From the NCBI GenBank assembly GCA_022432975.1, contig CM039509.1, forward strand, positions 25,637,432-25,701,431: a stretch of 64,000 nucleotides of DNA, read 5' to 3'. This stretch comes from Begonia masoniana. Lineage: Eukaryota > Streptophyta > Magnoliopsida > Cucurbitales > Begoniaceae. This document shows, piece by piece, positions 42,587 through 52,522 of the stretch (position 1 is the stretch's first letter; each line of letters starts with the position of its first letter). The translations under genes and the position numbers were made by a program. The notes beneath the pieces were generated by a model that did no database searches, was not told where the DNA came from, and saw only the letters and a list, made by a program, of their open reading frames with translations.

Positions 42587-45500
42587 TATAACGCCCCGAG
42601 TTATCTGAACCCGGTTCGTCACACAATGCCCGTACATGACTAAAATTTCTACTATATTATTTTTTTTAGTTTTTTTTTTTTTTTTAAATAAACTTGCAGC
42701 GGAAATCGTTTGAAATGTTAAGGAATAATCGGTCAAGAAATAGAAGTTTGAATCGTGAAAATACTTTAAAAGTTGCAGATGTCAAACGCATCCGCCGATG
42801 AATAAAGTCAACGGAAGAAACAGAAAGAAACAACCAAAATAGAAGACTCCTGCCGATGACGTCAGCTGAATGGAAAGCAAAGGACATCTCTCGGTATACT
42901 GTATCTACCGGTAACTAAACGACAAAATACACTCTACATCTTCCGATGACGTCAGCACGCATCTGCCGATGAGTTTACTGAGACATCATCTGATGGACTT
43001 AAACCTACATCTTCCGATGACGTCAGCTCGCATCTGCCGATGAGTTTACTGAGATATCATCCGATGGACTTAAACCTACATCTTCCGATGACGTCAGCTC
43101 GCATCTGCCGATGAGTTTACTGAGACATCATCCGATGGACTTAAACCTACATCTTCCGATAAGATTAACCTACATCATCCGATGACTTTTCTTAAGGCAT
43201 CTTCCGATAGAATTAACCTACATCATCCGATGGACTTAAACCTACATCTTCCGATGACGTCAGCTCGCATCTGCCGATGAGTTTACTGAGACATCATCCG
43301 ATGACTTTTCTTAAGGCATCTTCCGATAGAATTAACCTACATCATCCGATGGACTTAAACCTACATCTTCCGATGACGTCAGCTCGCATCTGCCGATGAG
43401 TTTACTGAGACATCATCCGATGGACTTAAACCTACATCTTCCGATGACGTCAGCTCGCATCTGCCGATGAGTTTACTGAGACATCATCCGATGGACTTAA
43501 ACCTACATCTTCCGATGACGTCAGCTCGCATCTGCCGATGAGTTTACTGAGACATCATCCGATGGACTTAAACCTACATCTTCCGATGACGTCAGCTCGC
43601 ATCTGCCGATGAGTTTACTGAGACATCATCCGATGGACTTAAACCTACATCTTCCGATGACGTCAGCTCGCATCTGCCGATGAGTTTACTGAGACATCAT
43701 CCGATGGACTTAAACCTACATCTTCCGATGACGTCAGCTCGCATCTGCCGATGAGTTTACTGAGACATCATCCGATGGACTTAAACCTACATCTTCCGAT
43801 GACGTCAGCTCGCATCTGCCGATGAGTTTACTGAGACATCATCCGATGGACTTAAACCTACATCTTCCGATGACGTCAGCTCGCATCTGCCGATGAGTTT
43901 ACTGAGACATCATCCGATGGACTTAAACCTACATCTTCCGATGACGTCAGCTCGCATCTGCCGATGAGTTTACTGAGACATCATCCGATGGACTTAAACC
44001 TACATCTTCCGATGACGTCAGCTCGCATCTGCCGATGAGTTTACTGAGACATCATCCGATGGACTTAAACCTACATCTTCCGATGACGTCAGCTCGCATC
44101 TGCCGATGAGTTTACTGAGACATCATCCGATGGACTTAAACCTACATCTTCCGATGACGTCAGCTCGCATCTGCCGATGAGTTTACTGAGACATCATCCG
44201 ATGACTTTTCTTAAGGCATCTTCCGATGACGTCAGCTCGCATCTGCCGATGAGTTTACTGAGACATCATCCGATGGACTTAAACCTACATCTTCCGATGA
44301 CGTCAGCTCGCATCTGCCGATGAGTTTACTGAGACATCATCCGATGGACTTAAACCTACATCTTCCGATGACGTCAGCTCGCATCTGCCGATGAGTTTAC
44401 TGAGACATCATCCGATGGACTTAAACCTACATCTTCCGATGACGTCAGCTCGCATCTGCCGATGAGTTTACTGAGACATCATCCGATGGACTTAAACCTA
44501 CATCTTCCGATGACGTCAGCTCGCATCTGCCGATGAGTTTACTGAGACAACTCAAAACATAGTCAGAATACTAAAATCTCTACTGTCATGAAACTCATCA
44601 TACTCAAATTAAAGCATTATCCACTAAACTCGCACCATAGCAGACAACAGTTAACCCGCCTCATCAGTTTACCAGGCCGAGGCATGAATGTGCTCCTCCA
44701 ACCACATCTAATCATCTGTGCAATCAGGAAATTCACCTGCAGTATCCTCAACACCTACATCACAAAACTCATCTATTAGCCTAATGCTAAGTAAGTAAAA
44801 CTGTAATGAAATGAAACACCGAAATATATAAATTCCTAATCATGCAATTTCTACTTTCTCAACTCAGTTGTTCATGTTTCGTTTCTGTTCAGATTCCCCT
44901 GTGAAATTGGGAGCTGGATCCACTCTCCCAAAGTATATACATCCACTGGCTCATTAAGGGGCGGATAAATTCCCTTAACAGCAAATCTGATTCACATATT
45001 CAGATCCCCCTGTGAAATTGGAAGTTGGATCAACTTTCCCAAAGTATAAATATCCACTGTCTCATTAAGGGGCGGATTACTTCCCTTAACAGTAAAACTG
45101 ATTCACATAGCTGTTTCAATATGTTCAATCCTCACTATGCCAACATGCCTTCAAATTCATTTTCGTATACTTTTTAAAAAAATGATGCATGACATACCAA
45201 CACATTCCAGCATACAAACCCTAATGTTTTGTGATGTAGGCCCGAAGGCACAAGCAAACTTTACTTACCTGGTCTCCTGAAAAAACTTGGTTGGAAGTTA
45301 CTTCGGGTATTACTCAAACCTAAAACCATAGATAGAGCATACATTAAATTCCCTCTAATCTTCATTCTAAACCAATAGAAATCTAAGGGAAACTGTTTTG
45401 GGAACTCTAGTCATTGTGCATTTCCGATTTCAACTTAAACCGAAACCACCACTCGCTTACCGCCTTCTCAAAACCTCATTTATCATCCCTCCTACCAACA

Positions 45501-45808
45501 ATAGATACAATGTAACAAGAAATAGAAGCAAAACTCACCAAGTTTGGAGGAAATCGCTGGAGGAAGTCGAAGGGGGTCTCCTATCGCGCTCTGCTAAGCT
45601 GAGGAGCTGAGAATGGAGAGGAAATGAAGTAAACAGTGGCGGCTACTTCATTAATAGTTTCCGTAAATACGTTATCCACCTTTGAATTTCTAATTACCCT
45701 TATGCCCTTGCCTAGTCATCCACTAACCCTACATTTAATATTGCCATATAAATTGTGCCATTAGTTTAAAAGGAATAGAGAAACGGTTTGATAGAACCGG
45801 GTATTACA
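42587..45808 (-). repeat. Element C left LTR with expanded array
   Basis: Sense orientation is minus; this is the 3' LTR. Its terminus is mutated (TATAACG instead of TGTAACG at 42587). The array 42940-44548 replaces a stretch of about 150 bp still present in the other LTR (51110-51255). A duplicated box of about 112 bp (44891-45117) lies inside the second intron-like segment. Hairpin TTAGC-CTAAT-GCTAA is at 44776-44790, acceptor TGTAG|G at 44755, donor CAG|GTAAGT at 45263-45270. Confidence 0.95.
42940..44548. repeat. 71-bp minisatellite with TGACGTCA in every unit
   Basis: Near-identical 71-bp units run to 44548. Each has three 12-bp words at spacings of 23-25 bp: CATCTTCCGATG (running into TGACGTCA), CATCTGCCGATG and CATCATCCGATG. 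I count about 21 TGACGTCA in this array plus one upstream at 42857. Variant units with TTTTCTTAAGGCATC occur at about 43190, 43310 and 44210 and point to block duplication. Open frames crossing it are meaningless. Confidence 0.95.
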
Positions 45809-45843
45809 ATCTACCCTCCTTTAAAGAATTTTGTCCTCAAAAT

Positions 45844-46110
45844 TCAGTACCTGAATAATTCTGGATGTTGGTCCATCATGTCTTGCTGGTGCTCCCAAGT
45901 TGTCTCCTCTATGTTCTGATTGTGCCATAAGACTTTTACCAGTGGAACCTCCTTGTTGCGCAATACCTTTACTGCATAATCTAAGATCCTTACTGGCTTC
46001 TCCTCATAAGTAAGAGTAGGAAGGACTTCAATGTTCTGCTGTTCTATAATCTGCGAAGGATCTCTAACACATTTCTTTAAAACGTGAAACACATTATGAA
46101 TTCCCTCCAA
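45844..46110 (-). pseudogene. Element C integrase C-terminal tail
   Basis: MEGIHNVFHVLKKCVRDPSQ: the usual SMLR between FHV and KC is shortened by three residues. The tail EETTWEHQQDMMDQHPELF is the chromodomain-like end. It is in the same frame as the segment 46123-47769, with a stop at 46123 between them. Confidence 0.9.
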
Positions 46111-46122
46111 AGAGGCTGGTAA

Positions 46123-47769
46123 CTAAAGTTGATATGCTGCCTTCCCAATTCTCTTCACGATTTGGAAAGGTCCAATATATCTGGGGTTTAACTTGCCTCT
46201 TTTCCCAAATTTCACAACTCCTTTAAAAGGTGACACCTTAAGGAAAACTTCATTACTAACATCAAATTCTAATTCTCTTCGTCTTTTGTCTGCATAGCTT
46301 TTCTGCCGGCTTTGAGCTGCTAAGATCCTTTGTCGGATAAGAGCAATCTTCTCCACTGTCTGCTGCACAATGTCAGGACCAATCAACTGTGCTTCTCCAA
46401 CTTCATCCCAATACAATGGAGATCTGCACTTCCGTCTATACAATGCCTCGTATGGTGCCATGCCTATTGTTGCCTGAAAACTGTTATTATAAGAGAACTC
46501 AACCAATGGTAAATACTTACTCCAAGAACCTTGAAATTCCAGTACACAAGCCCTGAGCATATCCTCCAACGTTTGGATAGTTCTCTCGGATTGTCCATCG
46601 GTTTGAGGATGAAAGGTTGTGCTGAAACTAAGCTGTGTCCCCATAGCCTTGTGTAAACTTTTCCAAAACTTAGATGTAAATCTGGAGTCTCGGTCTGAAA
46701 CTATGGTGCTTGGAACACCATGCAGTCTAACAACTTCGTGCACATACAATTCAGCAAGCTGATCCATCGAGTGAGTCATCTTTATTGGTAGGAAATGAGC
46801 TGATTTGGTTAAACGATCAACTATCACCCAAATTGCATCATGTCCTTTTACTGTTCTAGGTAGTCCTGTAACAAAATCCATAGTTATTTGTTCCCATTTC
46901 CATTCGGGAACTGGTAAAGGTTGTAATGTCCCAGCAGGCCTCTGATGTTCAGCTTTAACTTGCTGGCAGACCAGACATGACTCCACATACTCCGCCACAC
47001 TTCTCTTCATACCTGGCCACCAATAATGTTGCTTGAGTCCTCTGTACATCTTCGTACTACCAGGATGAACAGAAAGTCTGGAGGAATGAGCCTCAGATAG
47101 GATTTCCTTCCTAAGCTCAATATCAGCCGGAACAAACCATCTATTTCGAAACTTGAGAATTCCATCAGCTGAGCAGTTGAAATCCGACTTATCAGTAGAA
47201 TCTATGTACAACTTATACTTATTACACTCAGTGTCATTCATTTGAACTTCCTTTATTTTCTCCAAAATAGTTGGCCTCAAAGATATGGCCGAAAGCATGG
47301 CTGACACACTAGACACAGCTTCCAGGTTAAATCTTTGGAATTCTGTCTCTAAAGCTATCGGTATGTCTAGAGTCAAAGCAGAAACTAAAGGGGTCACTCT
47401 ACTCAAAGCATCAGCCACGACATTTGCTTTGCCGGGGTGGTATTTAATCTCAAAATCATAGTCTTTTACAAATTCCAACCATCGACGTTGCCTCATGTTT
47501 AGTTCCTTCTGTGTGAAGATATACTTCAGGCTCTTATGATATGAAAATATCTCACAAGATTGCCCATACAGGTAGTGCCTCCAAATCTTTAATGCAAAGA
47601 CCACAGCAGCTAATTCTAAGTCATGTGTAGGGTAATTCTTTTCATGCACTTTTAACTGCCTAGAAGCATAAGCTATAACCTTTCCACCTTGCATTAACAC
47701 ACATCCAAGACCAATCTTGGAAGCATCACAGTAAATGCTAAACTTTCCACTCTCATCGGGTAGGGTCAA
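46123..47769 (-). pseudogene. Element C RNase H and integrase
   Basis: 548 open codons. RNase [59 protein letters not shown] end. Integrase zinc site: [20 protein letters not shown] and [14 protein letters not shown]. Core: [25 protein letters not shown] and [10 protein letters not shown] carry D,D,E. GPF motif [13 protein letters not shown]. Small changes ([24 protein letters not shown]) are single substitutions. This segment alone could encode nearly complete RNase H and integrase domains. Confidence 0.94.
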
Positions 47770-47793
47770 TATAGGGGCATTGGTCAGTTTCTT

Positions 47794-49455
47794 TTACAAG
47801 GTCTGGAAACTGGACTCACACTCCTCTGTCCAAGCATAATTGATATTTTTCCTAGTTAACCGAGTGAGGGGTGTTGCAATCTTTGAGAATCCTTCAATAA
47901 ATTTTCTGTAATATCCTGCTAACCCGAGGAAACTTCGAATATCTGTAGCATTCTTCGGTTGGGGCCACTCTTTAACTGCTTGAACCTTGGCTGGATCGAC
48001 AGATATCCCATCACCAGAGATCACATGACCAAGAAAGTGAACTCTGTCCAACCAAAACTCACACTTGGAAAACTTAGCATAAAGTTGGTGCTGTCTAAGT
48101 ACTCCTAACACCAAACTCAAATGCCTTGCATGCTCATCCTTAGTTCTAGAATAGATCAGAATGTCGTTTATGAATACTATGACAAACTTGTCCAAATACT
48201 CGTGAAACACCCTATTCATGAGATCCATGAAGGCTGCTGGTGCATTTGTCAAACCAAAAGACATAACCAAAAACTCATAATGTCCATACCTTGTGCAAAA
48301 GGCAGTCTTTAGGATATCTTTAGATTTAACCTTCAACTGGTAATAACCGGATCTAAGGTCAATCTTAGAGAAAACTCTTGCACCCCTAAGCTGGTCAAAT
48401 AAGTCATCAATTCTCGGCAAAGGGTATTTGTTTTTGACAGTTAACTTATTCAATTCTCTGTAGTCTATGCACATACGCATTGATCCATCCTTCTTTTTGA
48501 CAAAAAGGACAGGTGCACCCCATGGTGAAAAGCTAGGGCGTATGAACCCCTTCTCCAACAAATCCTCTAATTGTTTCTTTAATTCCTTAAGTTCAGTTGG
48601 AGCTAATCTATATGGATTCTTAGACACAGGCTCGGCTTCGGGGTAAATATCTACAACAAATTTAATTTCCCTATCTGATGGCAAACCAGGAAGGTCATCT
48701 AGGAATACTTCTGGAAAATCTTGGACAACTAAAACATTTTTGGGGCTTGATTTTCCTACTGTTTGTGTGTCTAAAGCACTGGCCAAAAAGCACAAATACT
48801 CTCTGCAAGGGGAGGGTCTTGTGTTAATAGAAGTCATCACAGACATTTCCTTACCTTTCTTTGAGACTTGAAAGGTGTGTTTCAAACTACCAGGGGGTTG
48901 GAAGCTAACTATTCTAGTCCTACAATCTATTGTGGCATGATGCTTAAACAGCCAGTCCATTCCTAGGATTACATCAAATCCTAATATATCCATAATTATA
49001 AGGTCAGCAGGTAGACTTACATTCCCTACTAACACTTCACTGCCAAGCATCACTTGGTTAGAGTGCATGCGTTCACCAGAAGGCAATGCAACATTAAACA
49101 CATGCATGGAAGGGGTAAACTGTACGTCTAACTTAACAGCAAAAGCAGATGCTATAAATGAATGTGTGGCACCAGAATCTATTAAAGTAAAAGCAGGCAC
49201 AGAGTTGATCAATACAGTACCTGACACCACAGCAGGCTGTTCCTCACCCGACTCTGTCATGGAGAATATTCTTGGTTTGATCATAGTAGGGCCACTCTTA
49301 GGAGCCGGACAATCTCTGCTAATGTGGCCGACCTTGTTACAATTGTAACATCTGGTGATTCTAGGCTTCGAGCACTCCTTGAACGTGTGTCCAACCTCCT
49401 CACAGTTGAAACACTTTCCAAGGCCCAGTCTGCATTCTCCCGGATGGTTCTTCAA
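47794..49455 (-). pseudogene. Element C zinc knuckles, protease and reverse transcriptase
   Basis: 553 open codons. There are two CCHC knuckles ([14 protein letters not shown] and [14 protein letters not shown]), more than in A or B. Protease site [14 protein letters not shown] has intact DSG, and [10 protein letters not shown] follows. [90 protein letters not shown]. The last motif has Asn for the first catalytic Asp (FIND instead of FIDD), so RT is probably inactive. It ends at a CAA-to-TAA stop (47794). Confidence 0.94.
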
Positions 49456-49467
49456 ACATTTGGGACA

Positions 49468-50320
49468 CTAGGGAAATTTCCTGACATTCTGTACCTTTCC
49501 CCCTACTCCTTGGCTATTTTGGCCTTCACTCGGCCTCTCCGTTCCTCTCTGTTGGTGTGGTTGGTTAAACCTTTGTGGGACCTCCTTTGGTCTAGCACAC
49601 TTTCCTTCAGCTTCTTCCACTTCCAGGGCAGTGGACACAACCTCACTGAAGGTCAAGCCCTTGATTCCACAGAATTTAACCCCTCGGTAAATTTCTGGCT
49701 TCAGTCCATGCATAAATTTGAACACCTTATCCTCATCCTTGTGAGCAAAATGCCCAGCAAACCTAGATAGGGACTCGAACTGTCTACTATACTCAGCCAC
49801 AGACCCTGTCTGCTTCAAGTTCAGGAAACTCCAACTTCTTCGCGGTCTGGACAGTACTGTTAAAATACTTCCCATAGAAAATGTCCTTAAATTGTGACCA
49901 AGGCATCGTCAAAACATCTGTGGTGGTCTCGATTGTTTCCCACCAGAGTTGAGCTTCACCAGCTAAATGAAAGGTTGCCAACGTGACTTTTTCTCCTTCT
50001 CCAATGTTGGCACACCTAAACATGCTTTCAATCTTTCTAAGCCACCCTTCAGCTACAGCAGGATCAGATGACTGACTATCAAACGTGGGTGGTCTTAGTC
50101 TCCGGAATCTATCCCCGGAATGCTCATTGCTAGAACCCGAGTTGGCACTTCCTTGTACCTCTCAGTTCAACAGTACTCCTAGCTGATCGGATTGCTAGCG
50201 CATTAATTCTGCCTGCTGTCGCACTAGATCTGTCAATTGTCCGATTACACTAGAATCTTCTGTGCTTCCCGGAGTTGGTGTCTCTCTCTGCACTCTTGGC
50301 CTTCCCGGTCGTCTGGACAT
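49468..50320 (-). pseudogene. Element C gag
   Basis: The start is taken at ATG 50320 (MSRRPGRPRVQRETP), just after the leader. Two stops lie near 50195 and 50160. RLRPPTFDSQSSDP and LAGEAQLWWETIETTTD belong to the gag capsid domain (50110-49900). A one-base insertion near 49827 shifts the frame (KKLEFPEL against the continuation LNLKQTGSVAEYSRQFESL). The open part 49875-49468 ends at a stop just before [12 protein letters not shown]. Confidence 0.9.
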
Positions 50321-50460
50321 CCTTGCTATATTCCTGTACAGGGTCAACTATTTTTATAATATCTAATAACTGTACTTAACATAAACACTTACAGTTGTTG
50401 GAGTACTTCCATGCAACGATTGGCACTGATGAGTGATCTTTTGAACGGTTTAACTGAATG

Positions 50461-50472
50461 TCTCTGATACCA
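50461..50472 (-). promoter_or_regulatory. Element C primer-binding site
   Basis: TGGTATCAGAGA on the minus strand, iMet-type with the last base changed, three bases from the 5' LTR. Confidence 0.9.
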
Positions 50473-50475
50473 CAC

Positions 50476-52517
50476 TGTAACGCCCCGAGTTATCTGAACC
50501 CGGTTCGTCACACAATGCCCTTACATGACTAAAATTTCTACTATATTATTTTTTTTTTTATTTTTTTTTTAAAATAAACTTGCAGCGGAAATCTTTTGAA
50601 ATGTTAAGGAATAATCGGTCAAGAAATAGAAGTTTGAATCATGAAAATACTTTAAAAGTTGCAGATGTCAAACGCATCCGCCGATGAATAAAGTCAACGG
50701 AAGAAACAGAAAGAAACAACCAAAATAGAAGACTCCTGCCGATGACGTCAGCTGAATGGAAAGCAAAGGACATCTCTCGGTATACTGTATCTACCGGTAA
50801 CTAAACGACAAAATACACTCTACATCTTCCGATGACGTCAGCACGCATCTGCCGATGAGTTTACTGAGACATCATCCGATGGACTTAAACCTACATCTTC
50901 CGATGACGTCAGCTCGCATCTGCCGATGAGTTTACTGAGATATCCTCCGATGGACTTAAACCTACATCTTCCGATGACGTCAGCTCGTATCTGCCGATGA
51001 GTTTACTGAGACATCATCCGATGGACTTAAACCTACATCTTCCGATAAGATTAACCTACATCATCCGATGACTTTTCTTAAGGCATCTTCCGATAGAATT
51101 AACCTACATTCCAACTGCTTCTCGCTATACATACACAACACCAACTCAGAAAGGGATTTACTTACTTCATCGAGACCATTCAGAAACAACTCACATTGTG
51201 ATGTTTAAAACCAGTAAAACCAATAATTAAAACTCTCAGATCTCTAGTATCAGTAAAACTCAAAACATAGTCAGAATATTAAAATCTCTACTGTCATGAA
51301 AACTCATCATACTCAAATTAAAGCATTATCCACTAAACTCGCACCATAGCAGACAACAGTTAACCCGCCTCATCAGTTTACCAGGGCGAGGCATGAATGT
51401 GCTCCTCCAACCACATCTAATCATCTGTGCAATCAGGAAATTCACCTGCAGTATCCTCAACACCTACATCACAAAACTCATCTATTAGCCTAATGCTAAG
51501 TAAGTAAAACTGTAATGAAATTAAACACCGAAATATATAAATTCCTAATCATGCAATTTCTACTTTCTCAACTCAGTTGTTCATGTTTCGTTTCTGTTCA
51601 GATCCCCCTGTGAAATTGGGAGCTGGATCCACTCTCCCAAAGTATATACATCCACTGGCTCATTAAGGGGCGGATAAATTCCCTTAACAGAAAATCTGAT
51701 TCACATGTTCAGATCCCCCTGTGAAATTGGAAGTTGGATCAACTCTCCCAAAGTATAAATATCCACTGTCTCATTAAGGGGCGGATTACTTCCCTTAACA
51801 GTAAAACTGATTCACATAGCTGTTTCAATATGTTCAATCCTCACTATGCCAACATGCCTTCAAATTCATTTTCGTATACTTTTTAAAAAAATGATGCATG
51901 ACATACCAACACATTCCAGCATACAAACCCTAATGTTTTGTGATGTAGGCCCGAAGGCACAAGCAAACTTTACTTACCTGGTCTCCTGGAAAAACTTGGT
52001 TGCAAGCTACTTCGGGTATTACTCAAACCTAAAACCATAGACAGAGCATACATTAAATTCCCTCTAATCTTCATTCTAAACCACTAGAAATCTAAGGGAA
52101 ACTGTTTTGGGAACTCTAGTCATTGTGCATTTCCGATTTCAACTTAAACCGAAACCAGCACTCGCTTACCGCCTTCTCAAAACCTCATTTATCATCCCTC
52201 CTACCAACAATAGATACAATGTAACAAGAAATAGAAGCAAAACTCACCAAGTTCGGAGGAAATCACTGGAGGAAGTCGAATGGGGTCTCCTATCGCGCTC
52301 TGCTGAGCTGAGGAGCTGAGAATGGAGAGGAAATGAAGTAAACAGTGGCGGCTACTTCATTAATAGTTTCCTTAAATACGTTATCCACCTTTGAATTTCT
52401 AATTACCCTTATGCCCTTGCCTAGTCATCCACTAACCCTACATTTAATATTGCCATATAAATTGTGCCATTAGTTTAAAAGGAATAGAGAAACGGTTTGA
52501 TAGAACCGGGTATTACA
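50476..52517 (-). repeat. Element C right LTR (5' LTR in sense)
   Basis: TGTAACGCCCCGAG...GTATTACA. Sense splice-like sites: donor TTG|GTGAGT 52248/52247; acceptor TTTTAG|GTTTGA 52029/52028; 51-bp exon-like 51978-52028; donor CAG|GTAAGT 51978/51977; hairpin TTAGC-CTAAT-GCTAA 51485-51499; acceptor TGTAG|GTG 51464/51463. It carries only four TGACGTCA copies (about 50738-50980). Confidence 0.95.
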
Positions 52518-52522
52518 ACAAC

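Larger units (their letters stand above)
42587..52517 (-). mobile_element. Ty3/gypsy element C (chromovirus), TSD ACAAC
   Basis: Left LTR 42587-45808 (3222 bp), right LTR 50476-52517 (2042 bp), primer-binding site TGGTATCAGAGA on the minus strand (50461-50472), and a purine-rich tract at 45809-45822 on the minus strand. ACAAC flanks it (42582-42586 and 52518-52522). The polyprotein is the best preserved here: long open segments separated by single stops at 49468, 47794 and 46123 plus one frameshift near 49827. The LTRs differ in length because of a minisatellite expansion. Confidence 0.96.

Noticed and set aside
42940..44548. CRISPR-like array of regular repeats
   Set aside because: Whole 71-bp units repeat with no unique spacers, in a plant LTR; it is a minisatellite.
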